Assembly: GCF_000376805.1 (NCBI RefSeq) | Contig: NZ_AQXT01000002.1 | Span: 496,001-560,000 of the forward strand | From: Henriciella marina DSM 19595 | GTDB taxonomy: Bacteria; Pseudomonadota; Alphaproteobacteria; Caulobacterales; Hyphomonadaceae | Reading direction: 5' to 3' | Length of the DNA: 64,000 bases | Shown here: one piece after another, positions 43,866 through 52,079 of the stretch | Layout: every line of letters begins with the position of its first letter | How positions within the stretch are numbered: position 1 is the first letter of the stretch | Position numbers and translations under genes: made by a program | Notes under the pieces: generated by a model | The model's database searches: none | What the model was told of the DNA's origin: nothing | The model's input: only the letters and a program-made list of their open reading frames with translations

Positions 43866-44980
43866 TATCGTGTCACCCCGGCAGCCCTTGCTTCCAGACG
43901 CAGCCGCCACTTGAAAAAGATGAGCGACAGGACGGCAATCGTTCCAAGCGGCACCAGCCACTGGGCGTAATTCGCAGCGATGCTGTTGCGGCTGGCTGAC
44001 TGTACCGCAAGCTGGACGATAACGAGCAGGAGAGCGCCGGCCGTCGCTATACCAATGCGGCGCGAATAGCCGCGTCTGTTAAAGTCGCCGCCGAGCACCG
44101 CCATCACCGCGATGAGCGCCATGGCAATCGAGACAAGCGGCGTTGTCAGGCGGGCATTTGCTTCCGACAGGAAGGCTTCCTGATCCTGCAGCTCCTGATA
44201 GCTCATCGTATCGATGTAGAGCAGCTCGTGCAGGTATCTGTCTGTCGCTTTAAGTACGACGGCAGCATTATCCTCCACAAAGGGGGTGAGGTCGAAGGTC
44301 GACTGATCAAAATTCAGGATCGATAGTGCACCATTTGCGTCGATCTGGTGAATCTGCCCTTCCCACATGATAATGCTTGGGACGCCGTCGACTTCAACGA
44401 AGCGGCCGCGCTGAGCGAGATAATCCCGCGAATCAGTTTCGGTGGCGCGGTTATCGGAAATAAGTACGCCGACAAGATCGCCGCCGCGCGATTCGCGGGC
44501 AAAGACGGTGAGGCCGTCGCCAGCTGTGGTGAACTGGCCGGGGCGTACGAGTGAGGTTGCAAGATCAGTGCGGGCGTCCTGGACCGTCTCGCGCAGCATC
44601 CGCTGGGCGGTTGGCTGGACCCATAGATTGACACCAAGGTGGACGATGGCGGCCAGTACGGCGAGGCGCAGGATCGGCGACGCAATGTCCCACCGCGTCA
44701 TGCCTGCAGCGCCGGCGACCACGATCTCATTGTCCCGGTGCAGCTTGTTAAGCGACCAGATGGTCGCGACGAAGACGGCTAGCGGGGTGAGCAGCGCAAT
44801 GACCTGCGGCGCGCCAAGGGCGACAATATTGAAATAGGTGAAAGCCGACTGGCGGTTTTCAACAATAATGTCCGTCTGCGACAGACCTTGCGCCAGAATA
44901 GCGAGCAAGGTCAGGCCGCCCACAATGATGATTACAGAGCGAAAGACCTGTCTGAAAAGATAGCTCTGAATGAGTTTCAT
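43865..44980 (-). CDS. lptF: LPS export ABC transporter permease LptF
   Basis: Partner of LptG in the LptB2FG transporter. It has 371 residues with transmembrane helices near 12-32, 55-75, 100-120 and three in the last 100 residues, around a periplasmic domain containing FARESRGGDLVGVLI. It heads lptF-lptG and is divergent from pepA across 95 bases. The order pepA/lptF/lptG is conserved in Alphaproteobacteria. Confidence 0.93.
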   Translation of the reverse strand: MKLIQSYLFRQVFRSVIIIVGGLTLLAILAQGLSQTDIIVENRQSAFTYFNIVALGAPQVIALLTPLAVFVATIWSLNKLHRDNEIVVAGAAGMTRWDIASPILRLAVLAAIVHLGVNLWVQPTAQRMLRETVQDARTDLATSLVRPGQFTTAGDGLTVFARESRGGDLVGVLISDNRATETDSRDYLAQRGRFVEVDGVPSIIMWEGQIHQIDANGALSILNFDQSTFDLTPFVEDNAAVVLKATDRYLHELLYIDTMSYQELQDQEAFLSEANARLTTPLVSIAMALIAVMAVLGGDFNRRGYSRRIGIATAGALLLVIVQLAVQSASRNSIAANYAQWLVPLGTIAVLSLIFFKWRLRLEARAAGVTR

Positions 44981-45075
44981 TGCGCCTTGGGTGCAGTTTT
45001 TATGTGCGGGCCTCTGCCTAGCGAGTTGATTGGCGCGCGTCGATGCTTAGTTTCCGGCTCAAACGGAGTTTATTC

Positions 45076-46542
45076 ATGAAAATCACATTCGCTGAACAAG
45101 CAGCCACAGATATTGTCGCATTTGTTATCGATCAGGACGGCAGATTGCCTGACACCGCGTCCTCACTGGACGAATCAAGCGGCGGTCTTCTGACCGAAGC
45201 ACTCGGTCAGAAACGCTTCTCTGGTAAAAGTGGCCAGATTGCTGTCGTCGTGCTTCCCAAGGCGTGCACGGCGCGCCGCGCTGTGCTCATCGGCGGCGGC
45301 AAACCTGCAGACCGTGATGCGCGCGCCCAGGAAAAGATCGGCGGCCTTCTGGTCAAATCGCAAGCGGGGAGCGGTTTCAAATCGCTCGGCCTCTATGCCG
45401 ATGATGCAGAATTTGCGGCGCGCGCCGCAATTGGTGCCAAGCTCGCTTCCTATCGCTTCGATAATTATTTCACGAAGCAGAAGGATGATGACAAACCGAG
45501 CTTGAAAACCTTCTCGCTGGTCGTGCCGGATGAGGGCGCTGCCAAAGCTGCGTGGAAGCCCATGGATGCGGCTGCCGACGGAACAGCGCTGGCCCGCGAT
45601 CTCATGAACATGCCGCCAAATCTGCTCTATCCAGCGACCTTTGCTGAGAAGATCAAGGAGCTTGAGAAGCACGGCATCGAGGTTGAAATTCTCGGCGAGA
45701 AAGAAATGGAAAAGCTCGGCATGGGCTCATTGCTCGGTGTCGGGCAGGGCTCGGTCAAGGAATCCAAGCTTGGCATCATGAAGTGGATGGGCGGCAAGAA
45801 GGGTGATGCGCCCGTTGCGCTCTGCGGCAAAGGCGTCTGCTTTGATACGGGCGGTATTTCGCTGAAGCCGGGGCCGGGCATGGAAAATATGCGCGGCGAC
45901 ATGGGCGGGGCAGCCGCCGTGACCGGCGCAATGCTCGCGCTCGCCAAGCGCAAGGCAAATGCCAATGTGGTTGGTCTTGTGGGCCTCGTTGAAAACATGC
46001 CCGATGGCAATGCGATCCGTCCAGGCGATATCCTGACATCTGCCTCCGGTCAGACGATCGAGGTTCTGAACACCGACGCAGAAGGCCGCCTCGTTCTGGC
46101 CGATGTGCTCTGGTATGCGCAGAAAGAGTTCAAGCCGAAATCCATTGTTGATCTGGCAACGCTGACCGGTGCGATCGTCGTCTCGCTTGGTCACCACCAT
46201 GCAGGACTGTTCACCAATAATGATGACATGGCCGAGCAGCTAACCAAGGCTGGTCTGGCCGAGGGTGAGCGTGTCTGGCGCATGCCGATCGGCCCTGAAT
46301 ATGATCGCCAGCTCAAGTCGCAGTTTGCCGACATGAAGAATATCGGCGGCAAATCTGCAGGCTCCATCACGGCCGCGCAGTTCCTGCAGCGCTTCGTGAA
46401 TGAGGGTCAGGCCTGGACGCACCTGGATATTGCCGGTGTGGCCTGGGTTGAAGGCGAGAAGTCGCCAATCGATCCAAGCTGGGCGTCTGGCTTCGGCCCG
46501 CGACTGCTGGATCGGTGGATCGCCGACAATTACGAAGGGTGA
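45076..46542 (+). CDS. pepA: leucyl aminopeptidase PepA
   Basis: Zinc-dependent M17 aminopeptidase; in E. coli it also binds DNA. It has 488 residues with the C-terminal metal core GKGVCFDTGGISLKPG, NTDAEGRLVLADVL and LATLTGAIVVSLG. The frame opens at 45043; the ATG at 45076 (MKITFAEQ) has GGAG upstream. It is divergent from lptF and coupled to the small gene at 46542 (TGATGATG). Confidence 0.95.
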   Translation: MKITFAEQAATDIVAFVIDQDGRLPDTASSLDESSGGLLTEALGQKRFSGKSGQIAVVVLPKACTARRAVLIGGGKPADRDARAQEKIGGLLVKSQAGSGFKSLGLYADDAEFAARAAIGAKLASYRFDNYFTKQKDDDKPSLKTFSLVVPDEGAAKAAWKPMDAAADGTALARDLMNMPPNLLYPATFAEKIKELEKHGIEVEILGEKEMEKLGMGSLLGVGQGSVKESKLGIMKWMGGKKGDAPVALCGKGVCFDTGGISLKPGPGMENMRGDMGGAAAVTGAMLALAKRKANANVVGLVGLVENMPDGNAIRPGDILTSASGQTIEVLNTDAEGRLVLADVLWYAQKEFKPKSIVDLATLTGAIVVSLGHHHAGLFTNNDDMAEQLTKAGLAEGERVWRMPIGPEYDRQLKSQFADMKNIGGKSAGSITAAQFLQRFVNEGQAWTHLDIAGVAWVEGEKSPIDPSWASGFGPRLLDRWIADNYEG

Positions 46543-46835
46543 TGATGTTGCGAAAGGCCGTAACACTCAATGAGTTTGTTGCGGCCTTCGCCGAGGTGTT
46601 GGGTCACGAATGCTCGGAAGACACATGGTTGCATCGTGACCTTCTGCTAGACGACGATGAGCTTGGTTGGGTCTTTCTGGAGATGGATGCTGCCGGCCAT
46701 ATTGTCCCGTGTGACTTTGACATCGACCCTTACAAGTATCTTCAAGGATACGGAGCTTGGCCGTTCGGACGAATGTATGTGGATATCACAATTCGTGAGC
46801 TTCATGCCCTCAGTCAGTTCAAGGAGAAAGAATGA
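46542..46835 (+). CDS. small uncharacterised protein between pepA and holC
   Basis: A 97-residue acidic protein (MMLRKAVTLNEFVAAFAEVL...). The region LHRDLLLDDDELGWVFLEMD faintly resembles an acyl-carrier-like (DUF1493-type) fold, but there is no Asp-Ser-Leu phosphopantetheine site, so this is a weak suggestion. Its ATG overlaps the pepA stop and its stop overlaps the holC ATG (ATGA), so translation is likely coupled. Composition appears slightly less GC-rich than its neighbours. Function unknown. Confidence 0.6.
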   Translation: MMLRKAVTLNEFVAAFAEVLGHECSEDTWLHRDLLLDDDELGWVFLEMDAAGHIVPCDFDIDPYKYLQGYGAWPFGRMYVDITIRELHALSQFKEKE

Positions 46836-47302
46836 GCGAACCTAGCAAGCCTGAGTGGTGGTTCTATCACCTCAAGCGGACGACGCTTGAACAGGCGGCT
46901 GGGCCTTTGCTTGAGAAATGCCTGGAGCGGGGCTGGCGTGTCCTGGCCGTCAGCCCCGACATCCGCCGCCGCGGCGCGCTCGATGCAGCGCTCTGGACCT
47001 ATGACGATCAGAGCTTCCTGCCGCATGGGCAGGCGGAGGCAGCGGGCCTAGATGCGGCGCGCCAGCCTGTCCTTATCAGTGAAGGCACCGAAAATCTGAA
47101 CCAGGCCGCTGTGGCTTTGCTGATGGACGGCGCGGATGTGCCGGTCGATGCCGCCTATGAGCGCTGTATGGTCATGTTCGATGATGGCGATGCGCCGGTG
47201 CGCACGAAAGCGCGCCAGCTTTACAAGGCGGCGTCAGATGCAGGCCTTACCACGCGCTATTTTCAGCAGACAGAACAGGGCGGTTGGAAAGAGGCTGGCT
47301 AG
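46832..47302 (+). CDS. holC: DNA polymerase III chi subunit HolC
   Basis: Links the clamp loader to single-strand binding protein. It has 156 residues and the family pattern: WWFYHLKRTTLEQAAGPLLEKCLERGWRVLAVS, LWTYDDQSFLPHG and CMVMFDDGD, which is near the SSB contact surface. It usually follows pepA in Alphaproteobacteria; here a small gene lies between, with an ATGA overlap. Confidence 0.9.
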   Translation: MSEPSKPEWWFYHLKRTTLEQAAGPLLEKCLERGWRVLAVSPDIRRRGALDAALWTYDDQSFLPHGQAEAAGLDAARQPVLISEGTENLNQAAVALLMDGADVPVDAAYERCMVMFDDGDAPVRTKARQLYKAASDAGLTTRYFQQTEQGGWKEAG

Positions 47303-47490
47303 GCCTTCGGCGGTATGCCGGAGGGACGAGACACCAACATGATGATCAGGGAGACGATCGTAATAATCCCCAGCGTTCCCATGATCTCAGCGCCATAAGC
47401 AGGTAGCGTGCCGGTCCAGAGCCAGATCACCGCATAGATGGCGGAAACCAGTACGGCGAGGACGATCATAAGTCTCAGAATGCCGATCAT
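47299..47490 (-). CDS. small two-helix membrane protein, uncharacterised
   Basis: A 63-residue protein with two hydrophobic helices (about 5-25 and 35-54) and a short polar C-terminus. The ATG at 47490 opens MIGILRLMIVLAVLVS. It overlaps holC by 4 bases, convergently. I recognise no family, and a spurious frame cannot be excluded, but the regular hydrophobic pattern makes it plausible. Confidence 0.55.
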   Translation of the reverse strand: MIGILRLMIVLAVLVSAIYAVIWLWTGTLPAYGAEIMGTLGIITIVSLIIMLVSRPSGIPPKA

Positions 47491-47559
47491 GATAGTTTTG
47501 CCTCCGTCGCCTTATAACAATTCCAGCCTAGCGGCTCGATGCTGCCCTGTCAGCAGGAG

Positions 47560-47588
47560 TTGCCCGACCGAGGCCCGCTCGCTATAGG
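47560..47588 (+). promoter_or_regulatory. promoter for ndk
   Basis: TTGCCC (47560-47565), a 17-base spacer and TATAGG (47583-47588), 48 bases before the ndk ATG at 47636. Spacing is ideal; the -35 is partial. Confidence 0.5.
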
Positions 47589-47635
47589 CCGCGCGAGAGT
47601 TTCACAACAAGCAAGTCTATTCAAAGGAGCCATTC

Positions 47636-48058
47636 ATGGCTGTCCAACGCACTTTTTCGATCATCAAGCCTGACGCGACCGAGCGTAACCTGACCGGCGC
47701 CGTAAACGCTGTCATCGAGAAGGCAGGCCTGCGCATCATCGCCCAGCGCCGTATCCAGATGACCCAGGAACAGGCCCAGCGCTTCTATGATGTCCACAAA
47801 GAGCGTCCATTCTTTGGTGAGCTCGTCGACTTCATGACCTCTGGCCCTGTGGTCGTTCAGGTCCTGCAGGGTGAGAACGCCGTCAAAGCTTACCGCGATG
47901 TGATGGGCGCGACCAATCCGGCAGACGCTGAAGACGGAACGATCCGCAAGCTCTACGCAAAGTCCATCGGCGAGAACTCGGTTCACGGCTCCGATAGCGA
48001 TGAGAATGCTCAACTGGAAATCCGCCAGTTCTTCTCTGAGGCTGACATCGTCGGCTAG
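47636..48058 (+). CDS. ndk: nucleoside diphosphate kinase
   Basis: Transfers the gamma phosphate between nucleoside triphosphates and diphosphates through a phosphohistidine. It has 140 residues; the active-site His117 is in ENSVHGSDS, and [14 protein letters not shown] is at the N-terminus. The ATG at 47636 has AAAGGAG upstream. It is a single-gene unit with its own promoter and terminator. Confidence 0.97.
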   Translation: MAVQRTFSIIKPDATERNLTGAVNAVIEKAGLRIIAQRRIQMTQEQAQRFYDVHKERPFFGELVDFMTSGPVVVQVLQGENAVKAYRDVMGATNPADAEDGTIRKLYAKSIGENSVHGSDSDENAQLEIRQFFSEADIVG

Positions 48059-48081
48059 GTCGCGCCACGCGCGAAGATTTG

Positions 48082-48114
48082 AAAGCCCTTTCGCCGGTGG
48101 CGGGAGGGCTTTTT
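48082..48114 (+). terminator. rho-independent terminator after ndk
   Basis: AAAGCCCT (48082-48089) pairs with AGGGCTTT (48105-48112), with an inner CGCC/GGCG stem and GGT loop, followed by a T run (48110-48114). It begins 24 bases past the ndk stop. Confidence 0.75.
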
Positions 48115-48121
48115 CCATTTA

Positions 48122-48140
48122 GTAAACGACGATTAACCAT
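48122..48140 (+). promoter_or_regulatory. CtrA-like box upstream of the BLUF gene
   Basis: GTAA (48122-48125), seven bases, TTAACCAT (48133-48140). This matches the Caulobacter CtrA consensus TTAA-N7-TTAAC in the second half and in spacing; the first half has one mismatch. It ends 43 bases before the BLUF ATG, a plausible promoter position. A GATTC (GANTC methylation site) follows at 48156-48160. Confidence 0.5.
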
Positions 48141-48183
48141 TTCGGCGCCAGTCTTGATTCGTTGCTGGCAAAGGGCTTTGGCT

Positions 48184-48624
48184 ATGAAGCGTCTGATCTA
48201 TCTCTCGAAATCGCGGCCGTCACTGCGCGATGATGCGCTCTACGACCTTCTGGCGACGGCGCGGGAAAGCAACCGCCAACACGATATCACCGGGCTTCTG
48301 ATTCAGCAGGACACTCTTTGTCTTCAGTTAATCGAGGGCGACGAGAATGCCGTTCGCGACTGTTTCATCCGCATCCGCCGCGACTGGCGCCATGAGGATT
48401 GCCAGGTCATTTGCCACGAAGATGCAGTCGGCCGACTATTTCCGGGATGGCCGATGGCTTTTCGTGCCGGGCGCGACCTTGAGCGCGGACAGGTGCGCCA
48501 GCTTGCAGATATCGTGGAATGTGCCGGTCGGCTAACGGGCAAATCGCGAGATGCGGATCGCTGGGCGATGGACGTCTACCTTCGCGCGCTGCTCGACAGT
48601 TTCAGCTCGCTTGCCGTGCAATAA
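48184..48624 (+). CDS. BLUF domain photosensor protein
   Basis: Blue-light sensor using FAD, 146 residues. The key flavin-contacting residues are all present: Tyr6 (LIYLS), Asn30 (RESNR), Gln48 (LCLQLIEG) and Trp89 with Met91 (GWPMAF). Nothing but a short C-terminal extension (about 100-146) follows, so output must go through protein contacts. The frame opens upstream, but the ATG at 48184 starts the domain. A CtrA-like box lies upstream. It overlaps purN by 23 bases, convergently. Confidence 0.92.
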   Translation: MKRLIYLSKSRPSLRDDALYDLLATARESNRQHDITGLLIQQDTLCLQLIEGDENAVRDCFIRIRRDWRHEDCQVICHEDAVGRLFPGWPMAFRAGRDLERGQVRQLADIVECAGRLTGKSRDADRWAMDVYLRALLDSFSSLAVQ

Positions 48625-49195
48625 TCAGGCGGCAGGCATCAGCCAGCGCTTCCGGGTAAAGTCTGTGCTCGGCTTTCAGAACCCGCGCCGCGAGCGTGTC
48701 CGGCGTATCGCCTGCTTTCACGGGCACGCGCGCCTGACCGATGATATCGCCCTCATCAACGCCTTCGCTGACCCAGTGCACGGTGCACCCGGCTTCGCTG
48801 TCGCCTGCCTCTAGTGCGCGGGCATGTGTGTTCAGCCCGGGATAGGCCGGCAGCAGCGACGGGTGGATGTTGATCATTCGGCCAGACCAACGCTTCACGA
48901 ACCACGGCGTTAGGACCCGCATGAAACCTGCCAGCGCGATGACGTCGATCTTGTGTGCTTCAAGCGCTTCGTGCATCGCCCGCTCAAAGCTCTCTCGGCT
49001 TTCATACTGTTTATGAGAGACCGCTAGGGCCTCAATGCCGAAAGCCCTGGCGGCGTCCAGACCGGGCGCATCCGCCTTGTTGGACAGCACAAGGACCGGC
49101 TTTGCCGGGTAAGCGTCTTCGGTTGTTGCGCGCAGAAGGCTGTCCATGTTCGAGCCGCGGCCCGAGATCAGAATGGCAAGGTTGAGGCGGCTCAT
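48602..49195 (-). CDS. purN: phosphoribosylglycinamide formyltransferase (PurN)
   Basis: Third step of purine synthesis, using 10-formyltetrahydrofolate. It has 197 residues with ILISGRGSNMDSLL, the active-site block VIALAGFMRVLTPWF and INIHPSLLPAYPGLNTHARALEAGDSEAGCTVHWV, which contains the catalytic His and Asp. It overlaps purM by 4 bases. It also overlaps the BLUF gene by 23 bases at the 3' end. Confidence 0.96.
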   Translation of the reverse strand: MSRLNLAILISGRGSNMDSLLRATTEDAYPAKPVLVLSNKADAPGLDAARAFGIEALAVSHKQYESRESFERAMHEALEAHKIDVIALAGFMRVLTPWFVKRWSGRMINIHPSLLPAYPGLNTHARALEAGDSEAGCTVHWVSEGVDEGDIIGQARVPVKAGDTPDTLAARVLKAEHRLYPEALADACRLIIARQAS

Positions 49196-50217
49196 GCCGG
49201 AACGAGGTCGCCAATCACGACCGGGCTTTCGCCCAGTGCTTCAAGTTCAGCAATGGCGCGGTCGGCCTGATCACGCGCGACGGCAAAGACCAGGCCAATG
49301 CCCATGTTGAAGGTCTTGTGCATTTCGTCCTCGGCAACATTTCCTTCTGTCTGCAGCCAGCGGAACACATCCGGGAGCGGCCAGGCGGCCCGGTCAAAAC
49401 GAGCCGTGAGATCGTCTGGCAGCATGCGCGGGACATTTTCGGTGAGGCCGCCGCCCGTGATGTGGGCGAGCCCCTTGATGCGCTCATTGCGAATCAGGGG
49501 GAGGGCGGCCTTCGAATAGAGCCGGGTCGGGGTCAGCAGGGCCTCGCCAAGCGGCATGTCCGCAAATGGCGCGGGGGCGTCCCAGCCAAGACCGGTGCGC
49601 TCTACAACGCGCCGGATCAGAGAGTAGCCGTTTGAATGCGGCCCTGAAGAGGCAATGCCGATGAGCAGATCGCCTGCTTTCATTTCAGCAAACCGCGGGA
49701 GGACTTTTTCGCGCTCAACAGCGCCCACCACAAAGCCGGCGAGGTCATAGTGTCCAGCCGGGTACATACCCGGCATTTCGGCGGTCTCTCCGCCGACAAG
49801 GGCGCAGCCAGCCTGCTTGCAGCCTTCTGCAATACCCGAGACGACCGCCTCGGCGATGCCTGCTTCAAGCTTGCCGCAGGCGAAATAGTCGAGGAAGAAA
49901 AGCGGCTCGGCGCCTTGGGCGAGAACGTCATTGGCGCACATCGCGACAAGGTCGATGCCCACCGTATTGTGGATGCCTGTATCGAAGGCCAGCATCAGTT
50001 TGGTGCCGACGCCGTCCGTCCCCGAAACGAGGATCGGATCCTTCCAGTTTTCCTTCTTCAGATCGAAGAGGGCGCCGAAGCCGCCTAGTCCGCCCATGAC
50101 GCCCGCACGGCGGGTCGCCTTGGCCATTGGTGCGATGGCATCGACAAGGCGTTCGCCTGCCTCAATATCGACACCAGCGTCCTTGTAGGAAAGTGAGGGT
50201 TTATCTTTTGAAGTCAT
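49192..50217 (-). CDS. purM: phosphoribosylformylglycinamidine cyclo-ligase (PurM)
   Basis: Fifth step of purine synthesis, closing the imidazole ring with ATP. It has 341 residues with SYKDAGVDIEAGE, VSGTDGVGTKLMLAF, GGETAEMPGMY and ITGGGLTENVPRMLP. The start is uncertain: the ATG at 50217 (MTSKDKPSLSYKDAGVD) is likely, but in-frame ATGs at 50235 and 50262 exist and no strong ribosome site separates them. It is coupled to purN. Confidence 0.95.
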   Translation of the reverse strand: MTSKDKPSLSYKDAGVDIEAGERLVDAIAPMAKATRRAGVMGGLGGFGALFDLKKENWKDPILVSGTDGVGTKLMLAFDTGIHNTVGIDLVAMCANDVLAQGAEPLFFLDYFACGKLEAGIAEAVVSGIAEGCKQAGCALVGGETAEMPGMYPAGHYDLAGFVVGAVEREKVLPRFAEMKAGDLLIGIASSGPHSNGYSLIRRVVERTGLGWDAPAPFADMPLGEALLTPTRLYSKAALPLIRNERIKGLAHITGGGLTENVPRMLPDDLTARFDRAAWPLPDVFRWLQTEGNVAEDEMHKTFNMGIGLVFAVARDQADRAIAELEALGESPVVIGDLVPA

Positions 50218-50327
50218 GGGCAAGCGCGTTACCATGTGGATGAATGTTCGGCCAGCCGACATGGCGGTTCCATCGCGCCAGCGGCCTTGCTAAGGACATT
50301 TCCAACCGGAGTCGGAGAGGCGACCAA

Positions 50328-51341
50328 ATGACCAGACGAATCCTGCTGATGATAGCTGTGGTATTTCTTGCGGCTGGCACCGCCGCCGCCCAGCTGCGTG
50401 AAATCTATACGATCCGCGACATAGAGGTCGAGGAGTCGGCGGGAAGTGTCATTCAGGCCCAGCAGGAAGCGTTCGCCTCTGCAAGGGTCAAAGGGGCTTA
50501 CCGGCTTTTCGAACGTCTGACCCTTCCTGAAGACCGCGCCGGTCGGCTTTCTTCCGGGCTCAGTTCTTCGGTCGCGAACCGGCTCGCCGCAGCTGTTGAC
50601 GTGGAAGAAGAAGAGCGCGGCGGCGGCAAATATGTCGGCAAGCTCGCCGTGGTCTATAACCCCAACATGGTGCGTGAATTTCTCAGTCAGAGAAATATTC
50701 CATATACCGACCAGACAGCGCCAAAATCGGTCGTCTTCCCTGTCCGCGGGACTGCAAACGCTGTCGCGTGGAATTCAGAATGGCCTGATAGCTCGCGCGG
50801 ACGACTCGCGCCGTTTGAAACCTCTCGTGGCACAAGCATGACCTCCTCATCCGGCTGGCAGGAATTGCAGGGGGACGTCATGTCCGCTGGTGCGCGGCGC
50901 GCCATCAAGGCCGAACTTACCGGCAGCCCGGGTAGCTACCGCGTGAGGTTGGTCAGCGTGACCGCTGCGGGTGAGACCGACCTTGGCACAACCGATAGCG
51001 CTGCAACTATGGAAGGCGCCGCCGAGCGCGCCGCGACACTGCTCGACGATGTCTGGAAACGTTCGGCGATCGTACGGTCCGGTGAGCGCACGCCGGTCAA
51101 GTCGACCATCCTCTTTACCTCACTGCCCGAATGGAACTCCCTTCGCGGCGCCCTCGCCAGGTCACCGCTCGTCTTCGACTTCGAGATTGCAGGGCTTTCG
51201 CGCCAGGGCGCGGTCGTGAAATTCGCCTATGCCGGGGACCGGGACCGTCTTGTCTCCAGCCTCCGAGAGCGCGGGATCATGGTCGAAACGGATGATATGG
51301 GCTGGGTCATGACATCGGCTGTCACACGAGCGCCGAGCTAA
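50328..51341 (+). CDS. DUF2066 domain-containing exported protein
   Basis: A 337-residue protein with a signal peptide (about 1-23, ending GTAAAQ) and a DUF2066-type body; function unknown. The ATG at 50328 (MTRRILLMIAVV) follows GGAGAGGCGACCAA. It sits 5 bases before hdaA, an association seen in many Alphaproteobacteria. No other motif is visible. Confidence 0.82.
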   Translation: MTRRILLMIAVVFLAAGTAAAQLREIYTIRDIEVEESAGSVIQAQQEAFASARVKGAYRLFERLTLPEDRAGRLSSGLSSSVANRLAAAVDVEEEERGGGKYVGKLAVVYNPNMVREFLSQRNIPYTDQTAPKSVVFPVRGTANAVAWNSEWPDSSRGRLAPFETSRGTSMTSSSGWQELQGDVMSAGARRAIKAELTGSPGSYRVRLVSVTAAGETDLGTTDSAATMEGAAERAATLLDDVWKRSAIVRSGERTPVKSTILFTSLPEWNSLRGALARSPLVFDFEIAGLSRQGAVVKFAYAGDRDRLVSSLRERGIMVETDDMGWVMTSAVTRAPS

Positions 51342-51346
51342 GCAAG

Positions 51347-52057
51347 GTGACCCGCACGGACCATCCCTCAAGGAAAAGCCGGCAGCTCAAGTTTGAATTC
51401 CCTGAGACGGGACACACGCTGGACACGCTAGCGATCACCGACGCCAACAGGACGGCGATTGCCTTGCTGCAGCGCTGGCCCGACTGGCGGACGGCTGCTT
51501 TCTGTCTGGTGGGTGACAAGCGGTCCGGGCTCACCACGGCTGCGCAGGGATGGTGCGACCTCTCCGGCGGCGTGTTGCTGGGTGCCAAGGCACTGTCCAA
51601 ACTTTCCCACAAGAAGATCGACGCGCTGGCCAAAGCGCCGGTGGCCATCGATCGTGCCGACAAGGTTGCGAATGACGACAATCTCCTGTCGCTGATCAAT
51701 CTATCGGCCAGCAATGGTGGATCATTGCTCCTGACGGGACGCAAGCCACCGGTCCGCTGGCGCACCCGTCTGCCTGATCTGCAATCCCGGCTCAGCGCAA
51801 TGACGCTGATCGAACTCCATCCGCCTGACGATGAAATGATGGGCATCCGTCTCAGAGCTGCAATGAAACGCCGTTACCTGAAACTGCCCGAAGAAGTTGA
51901 GGCTTTTCTGATTATCAGGCTGGAGCGGAGCTATGCAGCCATTGAAAAGTTTGTGGAGAACCTGCACGAACTCAGCGACGGGCGGGAAGTGACGGTGCCT
52001 CTGGCGCGAGAGATACTCGACGAGATGGACGGCACACGCCCGCTGTTCGAAGACTGA
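51347..52057 (+). CDS. hdaA: DnaA regulatory inactivator HdaA, degenerate nucleotide motifs
   Basis: DnaA-related AAA+ protein that, with the clamp, stimulates ATP hydrolysis by DnaA to stop re-initiation. It has 236 residues. The N-terminal clamp-binding motif QLKFEF is at 13-18. The P-loop reads GDKRSGLTT (56-64) without the catalytic Lys, and Walker B reads VAIDRADK (99-106) instead of two acids. The arginine finger region DLQSRL (144-149) is intact. The start is the GTG at 51347, just after the DUF2066 stop. It is followed by ppk1. Confidence 0.88.
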   Translation: MTRTDHPSRKSRQLKFEFPETGHTLDTLAITDANRTAIALLQRWPDWRTAAFCLVGDKRSGLTTAAQGWCDLSGGVLLGAKALSKLSHKKIDALAKAPVAIDRADKVANDDNLLSLINLSASNGGSLLLTGRKPPVRWRTRLPDLQSRLSAMTLIELHPPDDEMMGIRLRAAMKRRYLKLPEEVEAFLIIRLERSYAAIEKFVENLHELSDGREVTVPLAREILDEMDGTRPLFED

Positions 52058-52079
52058 AATCCGGAAAGCAGGACAGGCG

